Part shown: positions 23,989 through 36,450 of the stretch, piece by piece
How positions within the stretch are numbered: the first letter of the stretch is position 1
Layout: every line of letters starts with the position of its first letter
Notes under the pieces: model-generated
Databases searched by the model: none
What the model was told of the DNA's origin: nothing
The model's input: only the letters and a program-made list of their open reading frames with translations
Translations under genes and position numbers: made by a program
NCBI GenBank assembly: GCA_030272155.1
Contig: CP126196.1
Coordinates: 2,914,001 to 2,978,000, forward strand
Origin: Tetradesmus obliquus
Lineage: Eukaryota; Chlorophyta; Chlorophyceae; Sphaeropleales; Scenedesmaceae
Length of the DNA stretch: 64,000 nt
Reading direction: 5' to 3'

Positions 23989-26074
23989 ATGGTGCAGCCA
24001 CTTGTCAAGCGCAAGAAGCAGGTCAAGCGCAAGAACCACTTTGACCGCCACCAGAGCGACAGGAAGCTGTGCGTGAAGCCCAGCTGGAGGCGGCCAAAGG
24101 GTATCGATGGACGCGTGCGCAGGTGCGCCCCACGCTGCTGCTTTGTGATGTTGCATCACAACTGTGTGGTGCAGCTACTGGGCAGCTATAGGCGTGTAAG
24201 CAGCAGGGGATCTCAAGGCAGGCAGCAGGTGCAGCTGGAGCAGCAGCGAGCTGATGAAAGGCAGCGATGGCATTGGCAGTTGAGTGTGGAAGTGCAGCAG
24301 CAGCAGGGCAGATGGCAGCGCTGTGCAACAACACGGCTGGCAGGGGGCAGCAGGAGACAAGGGCAGCCGCTGCTGGACCAGCGGAAACGTGCTGTGCAGA
24401 TCAGGCGGGGGGTGGCGGGCAGCACCAGGAGCAGGGCTGCGGCGCGCCGCTGCGGCGTTGTCTTGTCGGCAGGGGCAGCAGCAGCGGCGGCCTGCCTGGC
24501 ACTTGGGGCCGCTCGCAGCATGCAGCAGGTTGTTGTCGCCAGAGTTGGCCGGTTGTGGCCGCGGGCCTTTGTCAGCGGCCGCGGCAGTATTGCCGATCGC
24601 GCCGGGCAGTTGCAGATAGCTTAGCTGCAATGCTGTGATGTGGTGTGCACGGGGGCGCACGTAGCTCAGCAGCCGTGCCAGGGCTTACATGTGAAGTTGG
24701 CTTGACAGGCTGAGTTGAGGCAGCGGGCATGGAAGCTCCATCAACTGCAGTAAACTGTCACGGCACCAGCAGGGTCCAAACGAAGTTGAACGCAGCAAAC
24801 GGCTGCACATCGTCTTCCCTTCAGCACGCCGATTGGTTGGGATGCATCAAACGGCTGCAGCATGTGGTGGCTTCATGGAATAAGGTTTAGGGGTGAAAGC
24901 AGCAGCTGCCAAAGCATGCAGCCGATGCTGAAGCTCATGTGGGCGGGCTGCGCACCATGTGGTGACATCTGTTCCCCCCGCAGGAAGTTCAAGGGTGTCC
25001 TTTAAATGCCCACATCACCATCTGCGTAGCCACGCACTTGATGCTGACGTTTGCTGACTCTCGTAGACTGCCTTCTCATGTGCATTCATCCGCTGCTGCC
25101 TGCAGGAAGTTTAAGGGTGCCATCCAGACACCCCACATCACCATCTGCGTAGCCATGCACTTGATGCTGACGTGTGCTGACTCTCTCTCACACTGCCTCC
25201 TTGTTTGCATTCATCTGCTGCTGCCTGCAGGAAGTTCAAGGGTGCCATCCGGATGCCCAACATTATCAGCTGCGTAGCCATGCACTTGTTGCTGATGTTT
25301 GCTGGCTCCGCACTGTCTGCTGTCATCTTTTCTGCCTGCAGGAAGTTCAAGGGTGCCATCCGCATGCCCAACGTCGGCTATGGCACCAACAAGAAGGACA
25401 GGCACGTGCTGCCCAACGGCTTCAAGAAGGTGAGGAGAGGCGGCAGCAGCGGCAGCAGCAGCAGCAATACACACATTTATATTGCATGCATGCCTCATGC
25501 AGGGCCTGTTTGCAGTAGTCAGTAACAGCAGCAGCAGGATGGCTGGGTAGTCCACAGCAATGTTGAGGAGTGTAGCAGCAGGGGTAACACGCCAAGTTGT
25601 CACAGCATTGCATGACAGGCATGCGGGCAGCAGGCGCAGGCAGCAGCTGTTGCATGCAGCTCGCACATGGGCACAGGCGAAGATTCTGCACTGTGTACTG
25701 TTCATGTGCAGGCACGTAGGTCATGCAGCGGGGTGCCCGGCACCTGTGGCCTTTGTGACGCAACATTTATGCACCCTGCATGCCTCCACTGCGCATTTAG
25801 CTGCTGGCCTATGCTCGTTCTTCCACCCATGTATCAATGCAGTCCAATGTTGTTGCTCACGCTCTGTTGTTTGCTCTCCCTGCTCCCGCTGCAGGTGCTG
25901 GTGCACAACGTGAAGGACCTGGAGATGCTGCTGATGCACAACCGCGTGTTCTGCGCGGAGGTGGCACACGACGTGTCCGCGCGCAAGCGCAAGGAGATTG
26001 TGGAGCGCGCCGCCACCCTCAACATCGCGCTCACTAACAAGGCAGCACGCCTGCGCAGCCAGGAGGACGAGTAA
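23989..26074 (+). CDS. RPL32: 60S ribosomal protein L32 (eL32)
   Basis: eL32 is a core protein of the cytosolic large ribosomal subunit. Exons 23989-24122, 25342-25429 and 25895-26074 give 133 aa, the normal length. The start [15 protein letters not shown] is followed by [20 protein letters not shown], then the join [33 protein letters not shown], and the last exon [20 protein letters not shown] to QEDE. All are strongly conserved family sequence. The 1.2 kb first intron contains three earlier copies of the second exon's start, which splicing must skip. TGTAA lies at 26328-26332, 254 bases after the stop. Confidence 0.96.
24983..25341 (+). repeat. Three upstream copies of the eL32 exon 2 start
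   Basis: GCAGGAAGTTCAAGGGTG, the acceptor and start of exon 2, occurs at about 24979, 25102 and 25226 before the real one at 25338. Unit lengths are about 123, 124 and 112 bases. Units also share the preceding intron (GCACTTGATGCTGACGTTTG, CTGCTGCCTGCAG) and the exon-derived bases GGTGCCATCC. The first copy meets a stop, the second reads ACACCCCACATCACC instead of ATGCCCAACGTC, and the third keeps frame for about nine codons. Confidence 0.9.
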
Positions 26075-26327
26075 GCCAGCCGCCGCTTTGCTTTTCAAGC
26101 TTTTGCTTTCCAAGCTTACAAAGCACGGGCTGGTTGTGCTGTTCGTTTGTCTGCTGGTGATGGTGACGCGTGATGGGTGCAGCAGCACACCCCGAGCCTG
26201 CTGATGCAGTAGCGTCGGCGGGGAGCAGCGGATGCGCGATGCGGCGCTGCAGGCTGCAGCAGCAGCGGCAGGCCGCCGGGAGTGCCGCAGCAGGCTGCGC
26301 ATTGTGGGTGTTGTTTCCGTTAGCGCG

Positions 26328-26332
26328 TGTAA
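26328..26332 (+). promoter_or_regulatory. Probable poly(A) signal of eL32 (TGTAA)
   Basis: TGTAA, the common chlorophycean poly(A) signal, lies 254 bases after the stop. Similar placements occur after UVSSA (22565, plus), ECH2 (TTACA at 51325-51329, minus) and the kelch gene (TTACA at 62183-62187, minus). Confidence 0.5.
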
Positions 26333-27009
26333 CATGCTGATGCTCTTTTGGGGGTCTGCTACATGCCTACGTCAAAGTCTTCCGGAGCGCCTTGCACTCC
26401 TGAAATTTGTGCGATTGCCGACAGCTTTGAAAGGGTTGAAACATCCATCCGCTATTTGATATAGTTGACGGCTTGGGCTGTTGAGCACTTTGTATGCCAG
26501 CAAACAACGGGATGCACAGCCTTCTGTCAACGGCTACAGCGTTGCAAACAGCGGCAGCTGGAACGTAGCCAGCCTGTGACAAACATCACCTTGTTGAACA
26601 CACTGTGTTGAGCAGCGCAGGCGTAGCTCTAACAGGTCATCTTCGTCAACTGCAGGCTGCAACTCTGCGCAGGCAGCTGGTGGCTGCCGCTGCAATGACG
26701 TGCAAGTTGGATCAACTGTTGCAGGGCAATACACGTTGATCATCACCACATGTGACCTTCCTGTGCAGTGGCAATAGGCCAAATGCTGCAGCCAGCAAGT
26801 TGCCAACACCAGCGTGACAGCTCACTGCAAGCATTCAGCCTCTGCAATACCAGCCTCAGCAGCAGCAGACCGCCCCAAGTGTTCAGTACCTGGCAGCATG
26901 TACGTAACACCACCTCCCATACACGCCTTGCCGTACAAGCCAGACGTTGACAACATACACGCCAGCCGCCTCCTTCCATGCAGTTACGCTATATGCTTTT
27001 TAGTGCACC

Positions 27010-27180
27010 ACAACTACTTCCACACTTTGATGCAGCCGTCCCTGCTGGCACTGACCAGCAGCCTGCTTGCACCTTCAACATTTAATCAACCATGGTCACG
27101 CAGGCTGCGTGACAGCATCCCCGTGTGCCGCCTCATGGCTGCGCAGCTTCTGCTGCCTAGGTCAGGGCTGTTGCGACGCA
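27010..27180 (-). repeat. Downstream copy of the last VPS15 exon end
   Basis: The plus-strand sequence ACTTCCACACTTTGATGCAG followed by CCGTCCCTGCT... at about 27013-27165 repeats the terminal exon at 27284-27415, including the GCTGCGTGACAGCATCCCCG stretch, with a 20-base insertion. It lies beyond the VPS15 stop, so it is a tandem copy of the gene's end. The rest of 26333-27283 is convergent 3' flank with nothing else recognisable. Confidence 0.75.
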
Positions 27181-27283
27181 CGCCTGCACACATACGCCAC
27201 TCTCTTTCTACTCTGTGCTGCATGCTCAGCCTGAGTGGGATGAATACCTGCCTTCCTACCACGCTAAGCCCAAAAGGAAGCGC

Positions 27284-27537
27284 CTACTTCCACACTTTGA
27301 TGCAGCCGTCCCTGCTAGCGCTAACAAGCAGCCTGCTTGCGCCATCAACCATCGCCAGCTGCGTGACAGCATCCCCGTGTGCCGCCTCATGGCTGCGCAG
27401 CTTGCTGCCTAGGTCGGGGCTGCTATCAGGTGTCACCAGGCGTGGGCCCTCACCCCCGCAGCGCTCCTCGATGACGGGCACGCCGCTGTAGGCGCGCTTG
27501 CTGTAGCGGTACACGTGGCTGGGCACCTGTGTGTGGT

Positions 27538-27593
<56 letters not shown>

Positions 27594-27979
27594 GGCAGCC
27601 GTGGCAGCAGCAGCAGATGAAACCATGCGTCAGGTATACATCTGCTGTAGCGGTGCAAGGGGCTGGGCACCGGCGGCCGCGGCAGCAGCGGCGGCGGCGG
27701 TGGCAGCAACGTCAGCTAAGGCAGTACGCCAGTCTCTGAATATAAGCTTGCAAGCTTGCCGTGACAGCGGCTGGTGGGGCCACGATAATGTTTAATCATC
27801 ACCTGCAGCTTGTTGCTGGTGGGCTCCATGATACCCGTGTCATCAGGCCACACCGGCCCTGCCACGATGTAGGAGCGCTCAGGCCATGGCGCGTCCCAGT
27901 AGCGCACGCAGCGGTCAGCGCCGCCAGCCAGCAGCGCGCCGCCCGGCAGCGGCAGCAGCGCGGTCACACCAGACAGCCT

Positions 27980-28036
<57 letters not shown>

Positions 28037-31000
28037 GCAGCAGCAGCAAGAAGAGGAGGGTCTGGGTCAGTCGGAGTACCATACGTCACACTTGTTGTCT
28101 GCAACACAAGCATTTGCAACATGCAGTTATAACTGCAGCAACTGGCTGATTGGGTCATCACAAGTGGTGCGGTCAACATCCTGCCAAGGATCACAAAAGC
28201 CCTTCCATCATCTTGTGGCTCAAACCGCAGATGGTGCCAGGACCCACATGTGCCCCCTCTCCCAAAGTGAGTGAAACATCATCATACCGACACAGCAACC
28301 CCAGCAGACCTACATAGGTCAACGCACCTAGCCTGTGGCGAGTTGATCTGGTCAATTGCCAGGTGCGTGCTCAGCTCACTGGCAAGCTGGTTCACATCTA
28401 TGCCGTGGTGCGGCGGCAGCCCTACACTGCTGTCGTGCGCGACACCAGCCCGCACACCAGCAGCAGCAGCAGCAGCAGCAGATCCGCCCTGTGCCAGGGG
28501 CTGCTGCAGGCCCAGCTTGTGGGTGCCGGCTGCTGCTTTGCTGCTGCTGCTGCCGGCGGCTGTGGGCAGCGGCGGCTGCAGCGCTGCTGGCGGCTGCGGG
28601 TTGGGCAGCTGCGACTCCTGCCTGTCAAGCACACGCAGCACCTGCAGCAAACCAAGTGCAACAACGGTTTAGCTTGCATGTTTCTGTTGTGCACAGCACA
28701 CTAGAGGTTGATCTACTGCTGCCAGTCCAGCACACGCAGCACCTGCGGCCAGCAACAACCAGCACGCTTGGTTGGTGATGTTCAGCTGTGCACAGCAATG
28801 CAGAGATTTGATCCCCAGGCCAAACACACATAGCAGTGCTGCTGGCGGCTGCGGGTTGCGCAGCTGGGATTCTTGCCGGTCAAGCACACGCAGCACATGC
28901 GGCCAGCAGCAACCAGCATGCATGGATCTGAATTTTTTGGTCTTAATGTTAGTTCTGAACGTTTTATGAGAGCCATGCACAGCAGCACAGACATTGATAT
29001 CAAATGTGTCCTTTGTTTATAAAACTGTTTCCCTGCTGCATGCTGACATATGCATTGCAACCATTGCAACAGGCACAGATCAACAGCTGTGCATCAGCAC
29101 AGTCCAACAGGTTTGAAACACAGGCCACAGGAAGTGCCGCAGACCCACTTGGTGGCAGCGGCCGTCCAGTACAGCCCACAGCCCTATAGCCCCACAGCCC
29201 CATCCACAACAACACATCCACAACTCCACAACACCCTCCTGGCAGTACAATACCACATGTGGCACATTCATGCTGCTTAGGTCCCCACCTGGTGGCAGCG
29301 GCCGTCCAGCACGTCCCACAGCCCCACCTCCTGCAGGCCTGCGCTCATGTACAGCAGCGGCACCCCGGGGTGCGGCAGGCTGCCCTGGGCCAGGCCCAGC
29401 CGGGGAGGCGCAGCCACAGCCAGCGACATGGCATCAATGCCGCACCTGCACACAGGGCAATAAGCATGGTGGGATCAGGGGAAAGTTAAACATTTGCGCG
29501 CCAGTCTCAATCGAGCGATGCTCATTAATTGTTGGCGGGGCAGAATCAAGGTCACGTGGGTTCAGCAATCAGGGCAGGGGCGTGCAGCCACAGCCAGTGA
29601 CATGGCATCAATGCCATACCTGCACAACACCAAGGTTGCAATGTGTGAGTGCCTTGCGTGCTCGGTTCACCTGCTCAAATGTCAGAAGAAGCAGGTGGGT
29701 GCTGATGGGTTTGCAGGAGACAGCGTGCAACCACAACCAGCGACATGGCGTCGCTGCCACACCTGCATGACACAGGGCAGGCAAGGTTGTGCGGGTTTAG
29801 CTATTAAGAGAGGTGCAGCCACAGCCAGTGACATGGCATCGATGCCACACCTGCACACCGGGGTGCAGGAAAGGTGGTATGAGTTCAGCATTGGGGGTAA
29901 GGAGGTGCAGCCACAGCCAGCGACATGGCGTCAATGCCACACCTGCACAACACCGAGAGTTGTTGCTGGGTGTGAGTACCTTGCGTGCTTTGTACTGCTG
30001 TTGATAAGTCAGAGGAAGCAGGTGGGTGCTTATTGGTTTGCAGGAGACAGCGTGCAGCCACAACCAGCAACATGGCGTCGATGCCACACCTGCACAACAC
30101 AGGGCAGGAAAGGTTGTGTGAGTTCAGCAATCCGGGTAGGGAAGCGCAGCCACAGCCAGCAACGTGGCATCAATGCCACACCTGCACACAGGGCAATAAG
30201 CATGGCAGGCTCGGGGAAAATTTCCGTGCCAGTTCTGATCGAGCAATGCACATTGAAAGTTAGCGGGGCTGAATAGCTTGTTAAGGTCACGTGGGTCCAG
30301 CAATCAGGGCAGGGGCGTGCAGCCACAGCCGGCGACATGGCATCAATGCCACACCTGCACAACACCCAAAGTTGCAATGTGTGAGTGATTTGCGTGCTCG
30401 GTCCGCCTGGTGAAATGTCAGGGGCAGCAGGTTAGTGTTTGTGGGTTTGCAGGAAACAGGCTGCCCTGAGCCAGGCCCAGCCGGAGAGGTGCAGCCACAG
30501 CCAGCGACATGGCATCAGCGCCACACCTGCACACAGGGCACGCGGTCGTGGCAAGGGTATGTGGCGTGCGTGCTGTGTCTGTCGTTTTGTGTTCCAGCAT
30601 GAGGGGCCGCTGCATGCTTTTTGGTTTGCAGGAAACCGCATGCATGCCAGCAACACAACTGCAGCAGCAGCATACCATTAACCGCCACTCAAGCTGTGGG
30701 TGCTGCCAGCTGTTCACACAAGGAATCACGCCTGCCCAGCTGCCCAGCTCCCCAGCTCAATCCCATACAAAAAAAAGCCACCAACCGCCACTCACCGTTG
30801 CGGGTGCTGCCAGCTGTTTACGCACAGCAGGAAGCGCACAACAGCTGCCCAGCCCAACCCCAAACACTTACAGCCAGCAGGCAGACAGGAAAGGTCATCA
30901 GGTGCAACTCACCGCTGCGGGTGCTGCCAGCTGTTCACGCACAGCAGGAACCTCACGTCCCACAGGCTGACCCAGCCCCTGCTGGTGCCCTGCGCCAGCC

Positions 31001-34000
31001 AGTGCTGCCCTGAGGGGTCGGCCACCAGCTGCTGCGCCAGGCCCAGGCTGGGTGACGCAGGCACCTGCAGCAGGAGAGATGAGGCAGATACGTTAGCACG
31101 TCGTGTCACATCTTCAAATCGTACATCACTAATGCAATGAATGAAACGTGCATGAGGAGCCACCAGCTGCTGCGCCAGGCCCAGGCTGGGAGAGGCAAGC
31201 CCCTGCAGCGGCATATCATTGTGTTGAACGCGTTGGTCAAGCAACGCTGCCTCAAGTGGTGCAGACAGGCTACTTGCTATGATAGATGCTGACGCAACGC
31301 ACCGCAGCGTGTTGCAATAGCCTGTGAGCCAGGCACACACGTGTACTAGGCAGAGCAGGTCACAGCACAGTAGAGGACGAGTTCACCATTTCATGGGGCA
31401 TGTAAGGCGCATATCAAACATACAAACAACAGCATTGTGCCATGTGTTAATGCACACAATCAACCAACGCACAAGGTACACACCTGCCACACGTCTGCCG
31501 CGCAGCGCAGGTCGCAGCAGTGCACGCCGCCACGCTGCGAGGCATACAGCAGCAGGCTGGGGTGGCCCCCCCAGGGCAGCACCTTCAGGATCGCCCCTTC
31601 ACCCGGTGACAGCTGCCGGATGGCTGTTATGCCTGCAGGGGCCCAGCACAGCAGGCAGCAAGGCGACCAAGGTTTGTATCAGATACATTGCGGTCATATG
31701 TGCAAATGTGGCAGACAAGGCAATAAATCAAGCATGTAAAGCTGCACGCTCGCAATGTACCCGGCACCACAGCATTTTGCTTCTAAGCAACATGCCATGC
31801 AGTGTGTTGTACGCTCACCTCGATACTTGGTCGGGTGCCCAGCCGCCTGGCTTGCTGCTGTACTCCACGCGCCACACATGAAGCCTGCCGCTGGCCACCA
31901 AGCACAGCGCGCTGTGTGGCACTACGACGAGTTCCGTTCACATGCGCATGTACCATTTGGTGTCGTGTTGAGTAGGACATGCCCATACGTCACCTTTGTG
32001 ATTGAGCTTGCGTCAAACCGAGCCCCAAGGACACATATGTACAGGCACAACCGCGCACCTCGGTACTTGTCAGGCGCCCAGCCGCCAGGCTTGCTGCTGT
32101 ACTCCACACGCCACACGTGCAGGCTGCCACTGGCACTGCCGCTGGCCACGCTGGCGCCATCAAGCACGGGGGCCAGGCCCGTGATGCGGCCCGACTGGCC
32201 GGCATATGTGAGGCGGCTGGCAAATGACACGTCACGCTCCAGGCGGCGCACGTCCCACACCTAAATAAGTACACATTCAGGTGTTCGTTTGCAACAAGTT
32301 ACCAGAAGCAGAAGAAGCAGGAGCAGCGGAGCAATGAGTGAGAGGGAGTTGAAAGCCCCCAAGCACAGATGCAATCTATATTTTGTGGGAGGAGCTGCAG
32401 GAGCATGGGCAAAAGTCCTGACAATGCGCAGTTTGCTAGCAGACACCCGCCTCACAGTGTACACAGCATGCACACTGCCTTCAACAACACTCCAGACAGC
32501 ACCGACCAGGAGCACGTGATGTGTTGCACGCAGACACGGCAGAGATAACACTCACCTTGACAGTTTCATCATCGCTGCCGCTCAGTAGCAACGCGCCGTT
32601 GGCGCTTGTGGCCAGGCAGTTGACGGCAGACCTGGCAGCGACAGCAGCACAGCCACCAGCAGCAGCAACATGAGCAGCAGCAGCAGCAGCAGGAGCAGCA
32701 GGGACATCAGCGGCAGAGGGGACAAGAGAAGCAGCAATGTCAGGGCAAGATCGATGGTGACAAGCACCGACAACACCGAAAAGCTTGGCTTTCACAAGCC
32801 TTTCTTGCGGCTGCTTGAATCAAAACCTTAAATCCCTTTGCCCTCTGCCCTAGTCCCTAGTCCCTAAGCCCCAAGCCCTACCTGTGCTCCATCAGGTGGC
32901 TGGCCAGCACCCCCCTGGGCCGCCAGGATGGGCCCCCAGCAGCAGCAGCGGCGGCAGCAGCAGCACCGCTACCCCCAGCAGTGCTGCTGCCGCCCTCAAG
33001 CCCTGGGCCAGGCAGGTGCTGTCCTATGCCTGTGCTCATGGCGGCTGACACAGCATCAAACACAGCAGGCCCTGAGGACGAGGGTTCACCTGCAGCGTCA
33101 GCAGCAAGACGGTCAACATAACAGTCAATGTGACATTCGACGTGACGGCAAACAAACCAGCATGACGGCGTCAAACACGGCAGGCCCTGAGGACAATGGC
33201 TCGCCTGCAGCGCCAGCAGCAAGACGGTCAACATGACAGTCAACGTGACAGTCAACATGACGGCAAGCAAACCAGTATGACGGCGTCAAACACGGCAGGC
33301 CCTGAGGCCGATGGCTCTCCTGCGCAGTAGGGCAGCATAGTGGTCAATATGACAGTCAACATGACGGTCAAAATGACGGCAAACAAACCAGTATGACGGC
33401 ATCGAACACGGCAGCCCTGAGGCCGACGGCTCGCCTGCAGCGTCAGCAGCAAGATGGTCAATGTGACAGCCAATGTGACGGTCAACGTGACAGTCACTGT
33501 GACAGCCAACAGGCCAGCATGACGCCTGGTGCACACCTGGCTACTGTGCGCCATCATGCACCCTGTGCATGATGAACAGGCAGCTTCCAACATACTGCAG
33601 TGCCAGATGTGTTGAACAAATCTTACGGTGGACAACTGCCCCGGTTGCTGCATTGCCACCTTCATGCGTTGTCCTAATCAGGCAAGCAGTGCGCATGCTG
33701 TAGCGGCCATCTGTTGAGAGGCACATAACATCAGACACAGTTGTGCTGGCAGCGCTGCGCACCTGCTGCTCCTGGTGCTGCCCCTGCAGGCCCTGCAGCC
33801 CTGCTGGTGATGACAGCCATCTTGTATGTCGATGTTAGTTTCAACTACAACTCTGATTCAAAGCTTGCAATTATATGGTGTTATGTACTATTCGTATAAT
33901 ACAATGAAGTGCAGGAGGGTTGCTCTGAATAAGTGCGCACCCGCTGCTCCCGGCGCTGCCCCGGCAGGCCCTGCCGCCCTGCTGGTGATGGCAGCCATCT

Positions 34001-34702
34001 TATACGTCAGCAGCGCAGCATTGCAGCGCACATCACACCCGGGACGCAGTGCAAGCCTGCACAGCACACAAGGTACAGCGCGACACACAGCGCAGCAGGG
34101 ACTTGAGTCAGACACGCATGCACGGCACAGCACGTACAGCGCAGCGCAGCGCACATCACACCCGGGACGCAGCACCAGCCTGCACAGCGCAGCGGACATA
34201 GCAGCAGGATGGAGGTCAGGATGCTGTCAGCCAGCCTCCTCATTGGTCTCAGCCACAGCGCAGCAAGCACATGCGACAAGTGCTGTGCAGCTAGCTAGCC
34301 AGCCAGCTCAGGAATTGCTTTGCTTGCAGCAAAGAGGCAGGGCAAGGCGTCATTCCGTTAGCCAGTGCATGCCCTGGCACCTTGATACAAGGAACCGTGG
34401 CCACGCGATTGCGCGACAAATGAAGCCACCTGCCCTGACAAATAACATCAACAATTGACAGATCCAGTGCTCGTACAATGAATCCTTCTGTTGAAACCAC
34501 ACCAGCCGACAGTTTCCCGCGATGCATCAGGACATACTTTTTTATGTGTGCCAAGCCGCGGTCCACCGCATCCTGATCCTTTAGGCAGGGACCCCCCACC
34601 TGTGCAGTGTGGCCCCCAGCCGCTCCAGCTGCTGCCGCTCCCCTGCCTCCAGGCCTGACGGGTCACGCGCCAGCGCCTCACTCAGCACAGCATAGCGCTC
34701 CT

Positions 34703-34746
<44 letters not shown>

Positions 34747-36405
34747 TCGAGTTTGTCACATGGTGACTGCCGCCACGCACCTTCCGACCAAAAGTGTAGC
34801 TGCAGCAGCTGGTGCTGCTAATTCAACAGCACGCAGGCTGCAGCCACACCAGCTGTCATTGCTGCACACATCGATGCATGCACACACAGCTGCCACATCA
34901 GTCACATGCAACAACACAAGCAACTATCCACCAGCTGCCTGACTACAAAACAACATAACCCAGCTCCTACACAGTCAAATACAGCTGTAGCTCACACCTG
35001 CAGGGAAGCTTGCCGCCGTGCAATGCTCTCCACAGCAGCGGTGTGGCTGCTCTTGGGCCGCGGCCGCAGCCCCACGCCACCTCCTGCTGCTGTCGGGCCC
35101 ACCACCAGCCCACCAGGGCCCACCCCTAGGCCAGACGGCATGCCAGTCAGCAGTGATATATTGCTGCTGCCGCCGCCGCTGCTGCTGCTGCCAGCCCTGC
35201 TGAAGCCTGCTGCTGCTGCTGCGGTGATGCCTAAGCTTGCTGAGGGACCCGGCCAGAATGCTCCAGGCTGGCTGGCAGCAGCAGCAGCAGCAGCTGACAC
35301 AGTTGCTGCTGCTGTTGCAGATCCTGAGGGGCTTGCTGCAGGTGCCAGCAGGCCAGGCACGGTGGCATTCTGCGCAAGCCTGCTGCTGCTGCTGCTTGCT
35401 GGGTCAGATGCAACATAGCCCTGCAGCCGGTAGCCTCTCCTACCAGAGTACAGCCCACTGAAGCTCAACTCTGATGACCCTACTGCTGCTGCTGCTGCAG
35501 GATCAGCTGCTGCTGCTGTACCTTCATAGGCTGTACCGCCTATTGTACTGCTGAATGTACTGCTTGTACTGTTCCCCAACGCCGCAGGATCTAGATCTAG
35601 GCAGTACACTGGGGCTGAGGGGCGCAGCATGAGCTCTGAACCCTCAAGGTTTAGGTCTGAATCCAGCTGGCGAGGGCTTAGCGGTGACACCAGCGCCAGT
35701 CCCCCTGCAGGCCCAACAGCAACAAGCCGCCATTGTCAGTCGAGAGTTGTGGTGAACCAAGTACACTGTACTTGGTGCACACTATGCAACTGTGCCATGA
35801 CGTGACATGGTCACCACAGATGTGTCACATGCCTTACCACAAACCACCCAAACCGCCCACTGCACCCATTCATCACACACCACGTCCCTTCACCCCATGA
35901 CCAGCTCATACCCAGCACCCGATCCTCACCCAAAGCCATACCTTCCTCCATACACACACCAAACCCATATCAAACCTTTGCAGCCTCCCCCTCACCTGCC
36001 CTGCCTCCACTGGTGGTGCCTTACCACAAGCCACCCAAACCGCCCACTGCACCCATTCATCACACGCACCACGCCCCTTCACCCCATGGCCAACTTATCA
36101 ACGCCAACCACTAGCCTCACCCAAAGCTATACCTTCCTGCACACACACACACACCAACCCCGTATCAAACCTTTGCAGCCTCACTCTCACCTGCCCTGCC
36201 TCCACTGCTGGTGCTGCGCCTGACGGCAACAGCATCGGGCCGCGACAGCAAGCTCCCTAGCGCACCATGCTCCGTACCACGCCCTACGCCAGACAACTGC
36301 TGCTGCTGCTGCTGCTGCTGCTGTGCATTGAGCACTGCCGTATCCCTGCCGCTGCTGCCAGCACGCTCTGCAGTGGCTCTCCTAGAACCTGGCGCGCTTT
36401 GAGCC

Positions 36406-36450
<45 letters not shown>

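Noticed and set aside
29580..30533. Regularly repeated array, first considered as a CRISPR-like or satellite array
   Set aside because: Units are unequal, are copies of a VPS15 exon edge with its acceptor, and the context is a eukaryotic intron.
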